Shown piece after piece: positions 1 through 12,100 of a stretch of DNA of 64,000 nucleotides. Source of the DNA: Ancylostoma caninum (taxonomy: Eukaryota > Nematoda > Chromadorea > Rhabditida > Ancylostomatidae); assembly GCA_037903475.1 (NCBI GenBank), contig JBAJFG010000047.1, positions 2,146,001-2,210,000 of the forward strand, given 5' to 3'. The stretch's first letter is position 1; every line of letters begins with the position of its first letter. A model generated the notes under the pieces. That model worked only from the letters and a program-made list of their open reading frames with translations, was not told where the DNA came from and did no database searches. A program made the position numbers and the translations under genes.

Positions 1-46
1 CCTACGAAAGAACTCAATCAATGACTTGCACGTCTAGACGCCAAAC

Positions 47-150
47 CTGAATCAAGTGCTCGGTGAGTTTCTGCGCTCGATCGGAGCATAGCGGACATTG
101 CTCGCCTTCTTCATGCGAACGCGCATGTTCTTCCAACATCTGCGCGTCTT
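47..150 (-). CDS. zfh-2: zfh-2-like exon 13: second half of finger plus CPLC finger (last exon in window)
   Basis: The acceptor is gatttccag (AG at 152-151) and the donor is gtttgg at 46. The exon is 2 nt plus 34 codons, phase 0. It encodes [12 protein letters not shown], closing the exon 12 finger, and then [19 protein letters not shown], which parallels the vertebrate RCPLCQ finger. This last finger needs one more ligand from an exon beyond position 1. The close spacing of the two fingers matches the family. Confidence 0.88.
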
Positions 151-3100
151 CTGGAAATCACATTTGGTAAAATTTGTTGACAGCCCCTTTTCTGAGGTAC
201 CACGTCTCTAAGGCGCGTTTCTTACCAAGGAAAACCTAAAATGAAGAGTTATTCCAGGATTTTTGCTAATATCCCCAACACTCAGCCCCTTCAGAGGGTG
301 GTTAGGCCCAACGGATGAAAAAAAAAACGCCAGTTTGAAAACTCAATGTTGCGAGGCACGGCGCAATACGCAACGGCGAGCCGCAACAGATCCATTGCGG
401 CATGCCGTTGCGCGCGTGATGGTCCTTGCCAACTTGTATTTCCGCAACGGCGAGCCTCAACGCTTCCGCTGCGGAACGCCGTTGCAGAAACCCCAGTGGC
501 AATCCATTTAGTAGCGAAAATGCTAAAAATATTCCGCCAAGAGTGCCAAGGGGAGAGACGCAGGCGTGTTTATTTCGTATAACATTTCATATATATTTCC
601 ATAGCGGCTGATTTACAAAAAAAAACGGGAGATTCCCATAGTTTAGATAGTTTTTTCGAATAATGTGAAAGACCAGCATTTTATTGGGTTGGGCAATAAG
701 TTCGCGAGGTTTTTTTTTTTCATTTTGATTTTTTACCAGGAATAAATTTTTGTTCGATTGCGTATCAGTAACCACTTTGTAGCTCTTGGTTTACTCTTTA
801 GAAATATTCTAACTGAATCGCCACACTTCATTTTCTACTGTATGAGGTGTGAAGCTCCTGTTCAACTAGGACGACAATCTCCGACAACACCTACCCTACT
901 GTTCCACTTCTATCGTGGAGCGGATGCAGCTCAACGGACAACATATATCAACGACATCTAGAGAGAAACAAATACTTCTGAAAGGAAGGTGAGGAAAAGG
1001 ATTCCTGCCTCAGAAAGGTTAATTTTAGTCTGGAGGATGTCCCTTTCCTGAATAATGAGTTTTAGGGACTATGAGACGTCTATCCGCTAGGTTTTACTCT
1101 AGATGTAAAGAAGAACCACCAAGAATGTTTAATCTCAGCAAATCTGAGTTCAACTAATTCATTTCGCAAAAAAAAATATCCGGTGCCCCCGAAAAACCGC
1201 ACGAACTTATTGCCCAACCCATTATTTTCCCCTGATCTTAGCTGGTGTTGCAGTAAGATTGACCTTCTATACTGGATAAGTCATAAAAATATATTCCGAC
1301 TTGTCGACCAACAAGAAATTTTTGTGACTTATTTATCCGAGTCATTACCGGCGTGACGTCATTATAGGAAGTATGTAAACATCCTCTTTAATGTTAACTG
1401 GTCAGTTGTGTGAGTAGAAAGCAAGACATTTTCGAAACTTTCGATGGGAATGCAGCCAAGTCTAGTTAAAAAGAAGAGATTCCATGGAATTGGGGTTAAC
1501 TAAGCCAACTATTCTAATGGAACGCAAACAAAGGCATCGATTTGGCAAGTTCTAATTAGTGTCGCTATAGAAGAAAGTGACAAAATGTGATGATAACGTC
1601 CCTAATCACCACTATAACCATTTAGAGGCGTCAATTTATCAAGATTGTGCGGCAAGATCAAAGTGACACCGGGTTTCACGGATCGTGTCACTTCCCCCGT
1701 GCCCCACAGTCTTCCCCCATAGAGATGTCCCGTTGACGTCTCCGTCATATATATGACTTAGTGTGCATGGCTCGAAGGTGTCTTTTCGCTTTCCGCCGGT
1801 GGTGGGGTACGGCACATAACGTGTGAGAACTCGCACACGGCCGCGGGGAGTGTGCAGGTGTGGCGAGGAGGGTGGCGGCCGAGATCAAAGACATCGCGGC
1901 TCGACCGTCTCAAGTGTGCGCGCCACCATAACGCACAATATGCTAATTATAATGCTAAAAAAGTGGCACTAAACTGCGTCAATAACTGAGATAATGAAAT
2001 GTGAATGGTGGAACGACGAGACGCCGCCGTCGCCGACACTGCCGCGCCAACGACGACGACCATCATCGCTGAATCGATTGAACGTCATCAGAGTTAAGCA
2101 GATCAGAGCCAGCTAATTTAGATGTGAGTACGCAACGACGACAAAAACACAAAAATGAGGAACTAAATATGTGCGGCTGGATTAATTGGCGAAATCGAAA
2201 AATAGGAAGTGGGGATTATAGAAAGCTTGGATGGATTACTACTCTGTGGTAAAGGAATTGCTGTGTCCACAACACTAGACAATTTTGGTTGCATAGATCA
2301 TCGGTCGTTAATAAGCGCTACAATTCCTTAGCTGAGAGGGATTTGTTGTGGTAACTGAGGTATGACTCAGAGCGCGGTGTTTTAAGAATTTAAGAAGTTT
2401 GACAGAAAGAATAAGAAGAATGTTTTCAACTCAGAAAAAAAGAAACCATTGAGTTGGAATACAGACGTATAATTCCGAATAAAAAGGAGGCGTACTACCA
2501 AAAAGAAAAAAAAATAATGTTGCGGGAACAGATTGATTTACATTTTCTATACATATGAACGCGCCATAGGAAAAAAAAAGTCGCCTAAAAACTTTCCAAC
2601 TATATCAGGTCGGAGATCACACGCCGGATTTTAAATACATGAACCAGATTTGTGGAAGCCCTGCGAATCTATACGAGTTCGGAGAGCTACAGGTAGGAAG
2701 AAAACAACAGGCGAAGATAAAAGTGTAAGGTCTTCCTGGCCATATTGTGAGAGGTTGCGGTCGGCGTCTTGAGATCACCGGTCAGTATTAACTAGTGATG
2801 ATAGTGAAGGAATTCGATCACAGCTCCATAGAAATCTCGAATGTACTAGTTTGGATGATGCGCACAGAATTCAGTATCAATGGGAGAAAGACTTTGATTC
2901 ACGTTTAATTAAACCAAAGGGCTAAGTAGCATATAGGTAACTAAAAAAGATTTTTTCCAAGTACTGCGAATATATTGAAGAAATGACTACATTTCTGAGA
3001 ATAGTAGCAAAATACGCTAATAATGACCTATTTGTTGCGGTGATACCCCGGCATCCAGCACTATTCTGACATATTCCAACACCAAACGACAATCGTAGTA

Positions 3101-6100
3101 ACGCAACGGTGAAATCAGAATCAGAAATATATTTTGGATGCTCCTATACTATACACTACCACATTAAAGAGGTGATGGCACGGCATTCAGCACTATAAGT
3201 GCACCACTATGGTGCAACGGCAAGCACTCGCACACTACTGCGGTGACGCCACGACGTCCATCACTACTAAATCGCTTCCCGGAGTCTAAACATTGTATAG
3301 AATGAGATCCAGCAACGGCAAGCACTTGCACACTACGACGACGGTGACGCCACGGCGTCCACCACCAAGACGCTTGCTGGAGTCTAAGTACCGTTTAGCA
3401 CGAGACCTGCTTAGTGGAAAGTACTACCTCGAAGCGAACGGGCTGTGACCTGCATTCACCTCATTCCCGACCCCTCGTCGCCAGTGAGCAACACTTCACG
3501 TTACGTAATAAACACAGAAGCGAACGCGGAAAGATTGCACCGTAGCGCGTAAATCAACGTGTGCCGCACACGAGTGAGCGCAATTAGGCAACGTGCGACG
3601 GGAGTGTCATGGCAGGGCAAATTACAGCTGACTGTGTGAGGGCTGTGTGAGGTCAAAACCGGAATTCAGAACGACGCCACCGCCACAGTTGCCAGCAGCC
3701 GCACATTCACCTCAACAAACTGAGGTGAATGGGAAAAAGGAGTAGAGCGTTAGAAGTAAAGTTGATGGAGATCACTGGGTTAAACACCAAGTCGAATATA
3801 AAAAGCTACGCGAAAACACCCACTCGTCGTGAATCCACAGCTGGCACAAGCGTACGCCGCATCCTCGCTCATCGTCGTCGCATTGAAATCTGCAAAAAAT
3901 ATGAATGGATAGTAGGAATATTGTGGTTCTATGGAACGTGTTATATTCGGCCCCTTCGGACAGCCGAAGGCAACAAGCGACAGTGAAACACTCCCCGAAT
4001 AGGACAAAGCGGATGTTGTGAGTTTAATTGGGAACGCTAATCTCTTTTACCAACATATAATTAGTGCATGTTGAACACAATTAATAATTGTTTTACAGCA
4101 AAGCACTTCCGTCTAAATAAATTTCGAAACTAGTCAAAAAGATTATCTTCCTATAGATGAAAAAAAGACGGATCGAGAAACAGATTCTTCTTTAAAGCAC
4201 ACAAAAACCAGCAAGGTAATTGAAGGGACAAGAGAACATGTTGAAAATTCTTCTGATATGAATTTTGCATCGCAAATCGTTCACTGAATGCCAAAATGAT
4301 CTTGGAAAAGAATTTTATCCAAAAACATGTATGGGAAGCAGGAGCAAATGTACGTATGGATAATAATTAATTAATAATCGAAATAAAAGCTACTCATTCT
4401 ATGATCATTTGACTTGAACACTAGAAATAATGGGAAGTTCGAAACGAAGTTAGAAAACTGTGTAAAAAGACTTATAATTGTGAGGAAACTTCAGAAATAC
4501 TGTAGCTGGTAATGAATTAATCAGCTCGTCGGCGAATATTTAACTACATTCACATCTGATTGGGTGATGCCGCCCCGCCCACAAATTTCAATAAGTCCTT
4601 TTAGCACAGCAATAGTTTAGCTTAAAAATGACAACGGACCACATGTTAACAGAAAGAGAATAAAATGAAGTTCAAGCCGTGATTGCTAGTAACAAGAGAG
4701 CTTGGTGAGCGGCGAAACACACAATCGCACCAAGAGATTACCGTATACCCCCGTAATGAATTAGTCAGTGCACACACACAGCGACGAATGCTCACGAGTC
4801 GACGGAGGGACGCAGCCAGCCGCCGCCAACGGCGCACCGATTCCCAAGCATTATCTAATTGTTATGAGAATTGCCCAGCGCGCTGTCATTCAACAAACAT
4901 GGAAATGAGCCCGCGACGTCGCGTTGTCGCGTCAGCGATACGAGTGTCGCACTTGCGCTACGGTATGACGAGGCGTTGACGGCGAGCGAGTGGCGGCAAT
5001 CACCGATAGGCTGATTATGGTCGGTTTTGTTGAAAGCGGTCTTTTAGAATGGCGTGGGAATACTATCCGAAGGACTGACAGTGATTTGCTGCTCCATTCA
5101 ACTGAATATTGATTAATCGCTCGTAAAGGTGCAGCGGCGTACACGGATTAGCAACTCCCCCAAGGAAATAGGAGTGGCATAGTGGCTGGTTGTGGTGCCG
5201 TTGTTGTTATGTAGCGCAGGAGTTGCAAGAATGCGCACGGATTAGCAACTCCTTGCTGCTGAGCAATCCCGTCGTCTCCCCCGGAAGGAACCGATCCGCG
5301 GAGTTACATGCCTTTGGCCAAGTTTGCGCCCATAATTTAAAAAAATTTTTTTTTAGCATTGTCCGAAGCGCTTTTGCTGCTCAGCGCGACTGATCGTTTA
5401 CTAACAGTCCTACGAGTCATAATGTTGCAACAGATGACGTAGAAGCACGAAGAGAAACTTCGCCGGATGACACAAAAAGCTGGTGTCGTTGTGCTGCCTT
5501 AGCGTTGAGTAGTTCGGATGACAAACAGTGCGTCGATGAAAATTCAGCTCAACTTTGCACTGACTAATGGAGGTGCTGCTTTGCAAAGCAAACTGTAGCG
5601 ATTGGATGATTAGTACTAAAACGTCACGACTCCTTCTATACAAGCACAAGAGAAATTAAGGTAGTTAATAATAAGTATGTCAATGTTTCAAGATGAAAAA
5701 GGAACACAAGAAACTAAGCCGTCAAAATGTTGCATAAGAGAGAGATGATCTTTGAGATATGAGAAAAACCGAACATTTCGTCTAAAACTAACAGTTAAGG
5801 ATGGGAATTTCGTTAATAATTCCCCATAGGACTTGCCAAGGACGTACGGGGCCGAGCGGCGGAGGTGTCCTCCGCCCACTAATAATGACGGTTTGATGAA
5901 AATCCTCTCTGACAATTGCAGGAAAAATTTCCACGGCGCACCAGGGGATCGCTATATTACCACGACAACTGGAGCTTCAAATTAGATGGAGGCAGTGCTG
6001 AAGACGAGGGATACAAGCCATGGAAGGGAAGACCGAGACCGACTAGGTGGTACGAAGAGGACATCAGCACAGCTCCCCCCCCCCTTCACACTCTCACACA

Positions 6101-9100
6101 CGCAGACAACGAGCACAGTTCGGTACCGGCAAGTGTAAGCAAACACACGACGGTGTGGGGAGGACCGACGCAGAGCGAACGAACGTCCATGCGCTTCGGG
6201 ACCTGCGCACGATGGTCGGCTCGTCTTTAGGCGTTCACCAGTGAGTGCAGGGTTCATCGGCGGTAGCATCACTCACCATCGTCGGCGTGTCGATGTCCAA
6301 ACAATCATTAGCATCTAACAGGCTCATCAGCCGCGCACAGTTATTGGCTTAGCCACGTCCGCACCCGGCGGCAATTCAGGAAAAACAGCAGAAAGTGAAA
6401 GATTTTGGCAGGCAGCGAGGCTAATTGGGCGGCGCGAGAAGAAGGATGGCCGCACGGCTGCCTCCGCTCTTCGCCCCCGGGGGATAGTGTGGCGATAGTG
6501 TGATGGCCACTGTGGACCTTAGTGTTATTGCTGGAGTTCGTCACTTATTTACAGAGTGACCTTCCGAGGAAAAAAAATTCTTTGCGGACCCAATATCATA
6601 CACTTCTACTATTTACTGAGAAAAAATGCGCATGTACTGGTAGAGTACTAATATATAGGCCAGAATAAATCATAAGTGAAATGAGCAGAAGAATTAGCAG
6701 GAGGTGGATATTACCCGAGATAGATATTGCAGCAACGACAACAAGAGGGTCATATTTTTTACTTTTTGAAGCAATAGCAGTGAAGTTTTCTGTGAAAGTT
6801 CCTGGCGTTTTAAAGACATCAAAGGACTCACAAGAAATTAGTGGAAATGGAAAAAACAAGATAAATATCCTGGCAAGCCCATCGGTCAAAAGCTTGCCAT
6901 CCCTCACCAGCACGTGAGTGAATTTTGAAAAAGAATAGCACTCAAAATAGCAGGAACAAGAACTGAGAGTAAATAGTGTAAGAATTAACCGCGACAATCA
7001 TTCAAATCCTTCTATGAACCATTCAAATCCTTCTATACTTTGCCGTATCTGATTACGACGAAATTTACACACGATTCACCTTTCAAAAGTAGAAAAAAGT
7101 TGAGCTATTTTTCCAAAACTAAACTTTCCTCACAAAATCTACCATTCTGAAGCGCTAAAATGTATAACAGATTTGCAAACTTTCGAAAGTGATTTCTCAA
7201 ACAACATCCCTTTATGGAGCCCAAAATTTCGTTTAACTTTGAATAGGCCGTAACTGACCGGTGATGGTGGTCGAGATAATCCCAAATGGTGCGGTAGTGC
7301 TCCTCCGCCAAATCACTGCGACAGAGCTACTATAGAATTTTAGCAGAAGCCATAGGAGACCAAGCAGAAATTCCACTACCTATTATACGGAAAACTCGAA
7401 AATCCCAAATATTTCGCTTAATTCCCCTTAGCCAGAGCGATTCGATGGAGCGTTCGTTACAGCTGAAATGGATCGCGCTGCGGTTTTCGTGGATCATCCG
7501 GCGGTGAGGACCGGCCTGACGTTTGCGGCTGTGCCGCCGTCGCTTCGTCGTCCTGTTGACTTACCTATTGTCCACGATCTCCGCATCGCCTCATCGCTTG
7601 TAGAACAATACATTTGCAAGGCAGCACCCGTTGAATAACACCGATCCGGAACGTGTGCTTGGAGAGTTCGGAAGCGGAAAAACAAGGCTCGGGAACGCTT
7701 TGTAGGAGACTTTGGCTTTTTGTGGCACATAGATGCAAGGGGTGGAAACTTGGGAGCTATTATGTAGCTTAAGCAGCTAAGTAGCTTAACATATCGTATG
7801 ATAGAACCTGCAAAATTAGACACTCCATTAGCGAGAAGCTCAAGCTATGATTTGGAAAAGCTTATCTGAGTATGATCTATTAGGGTACGTGTAGACGAAA
7901 GTGCTCTCCATTCCTTAATCAAAATGCACAGAGCTAAGTAGAAGAGTCGTGATTTACCTCTCGAAATTTGAACGTCGTGATTAGGCCGGAAATGTAGTGG
8001 TGGTTCCATAGTGGCAGCCGCCGAGAATGCCGAAGTTCGCGGCGGTTTGGGCCAAGATAACATCAGTAATAGAACGAAGAAGCTAATTGGCTATGTTTAG
8101 CCGATGAGCCGATGCGATAGGCGAACGAGTGAAAAGGGCAGCGGCGGACGAACCAGCAACAACACCTCGTGACAAAGTTTTGAGCACAAAAAATCACAAG
8201 CAAAGGAAATATTGGTGTCTCTAGCAACTTGGACATCATTGGAGTGGACGGATAAAATAATAGCAGATATGGTTAAATGTTGCCAATGTAATGTATCGCT
8301 TTCCGCTACGACCACGACGGTGACGGTGGAACTCGCGCACAACGTCCTTCACGTGCAACAATGCGGCTGCTGCGTTACTGGGGCCGAAATGAGGGCGTGA
8401 GGCAGTGGTAGAGGAGATAGAGTGTCGAAAAACAAGCGCCGGGAGCCGTTTTGGGATGTATTTTGCACTACGTGATTTGATTGTGTCGCACATTTGGCGA
8501 TGGCTTGATGTGTGACGGAAATTTGTATTTTCAATAATGAAAACGTAATTTTGACATAACTGTGAGTTATGCAGTAGATGCGATGAAATGAGGACATCAA
8601 GTTCAAGAGGAAGTGCCACGGCGCACGGCGTTCCGCACCAAAACGCCGGCCGCACTAGATCGCACCACCTCAATATCGCGTTGCGCTTCAGTGGTGTTGC
8701 AAATTGTGGCGTGGTGTTGCGCACCGTGTCCAGCGACGTGACACACTGGTAGGTTGGCCTTACCCGGCACAGCAACTTCATAAAGTTGCTCAGGAAGAAT
8801 ACGGAGCAGTAAGGCATCTTAGACACGGTAATATGGCTAAAAATCCTCGAAAACGCCTTAAATTTTCGTTCGGCTGATGCTGTCTGTTTGGATATTTACA
8901 GCGCGACTGCAATGAGCGGGCCGAAGCGCCGGCAGGCAGCCCGAAATTAGGCAATGACGCCGATTCATCATATGGGGCCTTTGAGACTTGGCCAACCCTC
9001 GCCTAATTTTCCCGCATTTCGATTGTTAGTTAGAGAGAAGGCGCCTAGCACCAAATGAACGCCTCGAGTAAAAAGGAACACACGATCTCGCCGCCGCGCA

Positions 9101-12100
9101 GCTTAGTAGCTGTCGCGAACCGCATAAGGTGACACTTGGAAAGTATGCGTGAACTCACCTAAAGTGTTTTTTGGCCAAGTGCTCGGTTCGTGACACGTCA
9201 TGTGGCCTAAAATAAATAAATTAGAAGTAGAGCTTATTACTATCACACGTAACAAGTTCTTGGTTCAACTATATGTCTGCCCTTTCATGCTTGAGTAACC
9301 ATAAGAAACGATAACTACTCCGCAGCAGTGCGCAAGGTCTAACGACTTTTTCGGATTTTATGTGGTGAACATGATCGCCGATTAGACAATGTATAGGGAC
9401 GCCGTAACCGGTAAGTAGCAGACGAAAGTGCTACAATGCTGTTAGTTCCTCCAGCATTTTCAGTAAATCGTGCTTTACTTGTTGTTTGAATAACCCATGT
9501 TCACTTAATTGGTAGTGCAAGTTTTAAAAACAAAGATGTTCTAGAACAGGGTCGGGGTGGGTGTAAACTACAAAATGTCGGCAAAAAATCGAGTGCAGCG
9601 AAGATGCTTCAGAACAAAAAATCAAGGTCTACGGAAATAGTTCGTATTATCCCTTAAGAGCAAATATTTATAATCACAGGGCCGAATAGGTAATTACAAA
9701 CATTTGTACATGTTTGCTACCAAATTTAATTTTGCTAAATTTTCTTAATAGGACCTTCGAGAGCTAGCTCTTTTCTTAGTATGGCTCCTATATTCAAACA
9801 TAAGCGGCAACCATCAGATATTTATTTTTTAGAGCAAAAATTAGGGTTTCGCTACCACAGCGTTTTCACTTATCTCTGGGTTGTTCGTGAATTACTTCCA
9901 TTTGCAGGGTTAAATTTAGAAAAGCAATGTCACTGCACCATTCTTCACAATGTGGCAAAAAAAGCTCGTGAAATGCTAAGCGCCAAATTGCAAAATACTC
10001 TGCGAAGTACACAGAAATTTCTCTTTGACAAACAAGGAAGTTTAGGTTCATCTGGCTCTCAACACTTTGGTGATATTGTTCCCAGCTGATTTTTGTTTCC
10101 CTGGTTGGTTACTGGTCGAATGGAGTAAAAAATTACCACACAGTACATGTGATGAAGTCTACATCCAGAAATTTCAGAGAAAATAAATAGTGAATTTCGG
10201 GAAAATCTGCTCAAGATCCCTTGTAGCTGGGTAAACCCTTACTTTCCCCGGCTTTTGAAGTTTTAAAAGCTCAGTTCCGGGTCCCAAGGGAGAAGCCCTC
10301 ACCTTTCTAGCAGTGCTTTTCGGGAAAACTCTATAACAATGATGTGAGCACTGCTGCGCCACTTACCAATGGCGTCTTGTTTATGCGGTGTGTCAAAGGA
10401 ACACAGCCGACATTTGTAATGCGTAATCGGTTGCCGGAGGTTGGTGCGGTGTGTGATACTCTCACAGTGGTCCCGCAACGATGAGGCACTGAAATTGTAT
10501 GAATTTAAAGTTGGCGGAAATGAACCGTTCACAGCTGGGAATCATAAAAAACAGGAACAACAGGCTACAGTGGAGACTGCGCGCTACTGTAGTATAAATA
10601 CTGTTCAGCCGCTGTAATCACAGAGGGAAGTTAATATCGGCTATATATCACCGAGAAACTATCTCATTATCGCGAAAATCATGCGAGTTACATGGGAAAT
10701 CAACATAAAATGATTGAGATTGTGTGACTATCCATAGACAGAAACACAAAATAGGAAAAATGGTCGCTGTTCGGAAACTGCGAATTTTCACCGCCCATGC
10801 TATGAAATCCCAATGATTTTTGACCCAGGGGTAGGTAACACAGTAAAAAATCTGTAGAAGGGTGTTCTCACCTTGGCAGAAGCTCCTGACACGGACGGCA
10901 CAACACTTGAAAAACGGTTTTTGCGTTTCCGATTCGACACAGAGCTGATGACGCGGAGGTGCCCTCGCGGATGTGATTAACCTAGAAACCATGAACCATC
11001 CCTCAATTGGACAATGATCTCTGCATAATCGCGAATACGAAGACCTTCATCCGTTAATTTGGTATTCAATAAGAATCCAGAAAAAATAGAGTGATTAATT
11101 GATGTAAACAAATATATTTGTTTCAGAAGTAAGCATGAAAATGGAAGAAAATTCGTGGTCATCATGTGTTTCTTGCACTTTCTTCAGTTCCAGTAACGAA
11201 ACTTTCGTTAAGAGAATATGTTTCGTAACCTCGAGGATACGCAGAAGAAAAAATAAGCAACATTATAAATTTTTTAAAAGATGTACATATACAATCAGAA
11301 ATATTTAACATTACTAACTCCTCAAAATTTCTAATAGTTCTCTTCAACACCAAAATTTAAAAATTTCACAAAATTCCCCCTGAAACCTGTTGAGGTTACT
11401 GGAGTAACATCGTAGGTCAATTAGAGCACAAATTAAGGTGTTCATAAAAATTTGTATATTTACAAGATTCGAAGATACTTCAGCACAACCAGAAGACATC
11501 TCCCTCCTGCCACACGATAGCCACTGGTCCAGATTTCAACGCAAGTGGTGGTGTCGTATCGACCGATCATGGACTTGTTCGTCGAATTCCGTAATTGCGG
11601 ATAGGTTCAATACTTTTTGACGCAATAATTATGTACTTGATGGGCCAAATAGCGGTTGCATGGAAATTGGGTCGAAAAAGTCGCAGAGGATGGTGGAAGA
11701 AGAGCTGGGAACACGGGGTTATTAATAAAATAATAATGATTGTAGCCTTGAATTCTAAGGTATGCGTGAGTAGAGGCAGTAGAAAGAGGTAATGGAGCTG
11801 GGATTAAAGTATGAAGTCCATAAGTGGGGCTTGGAGAGCGTTGAGGTCCAGGGAGAGCCAGATAGATAGAAAGAAATGGCTCAAACTGGCTACAGGGTCA
11901 ATTTTGAGAGGCGATGGGTTAAAAAATATAGCCCTCACCAGTATTTGTTACAATGTTTCTGTAAAATAGTTCAATTTTCGGAGCCTTGACGTTTCAAAGG
12001 TAGCTACCTCGGGGGCCGCATGCACCACTGAGGTTATCAGAGGTAAACACTTTCACGTTGTAAGTTTATCCCGGCCTGAATGCATCACTGGTTTTACCCG

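Larger units (their letters stand above)
151..3823. other. zfh-2-like intron 12 (3.67 kb)
   Basis: This is the intron between exons 12 and 13. It contains a decayed mariner (684-1222), a GTTGC-type repeat at about 355-490, a GC-rich block at 1640-2110, and a two-copy 98 bp tandem repeat near 3214-3412. I see no further coding exon. Confidence 0.7.

Noticed and set aside
8236..8826. 196-codon minus-strand open frame
   Set aside because: The plus strand is also open over part of it. No motif is recognised, the composition is GC-rich, and no exon of the zfh-2-like gene fits there in phase. Likely chance.
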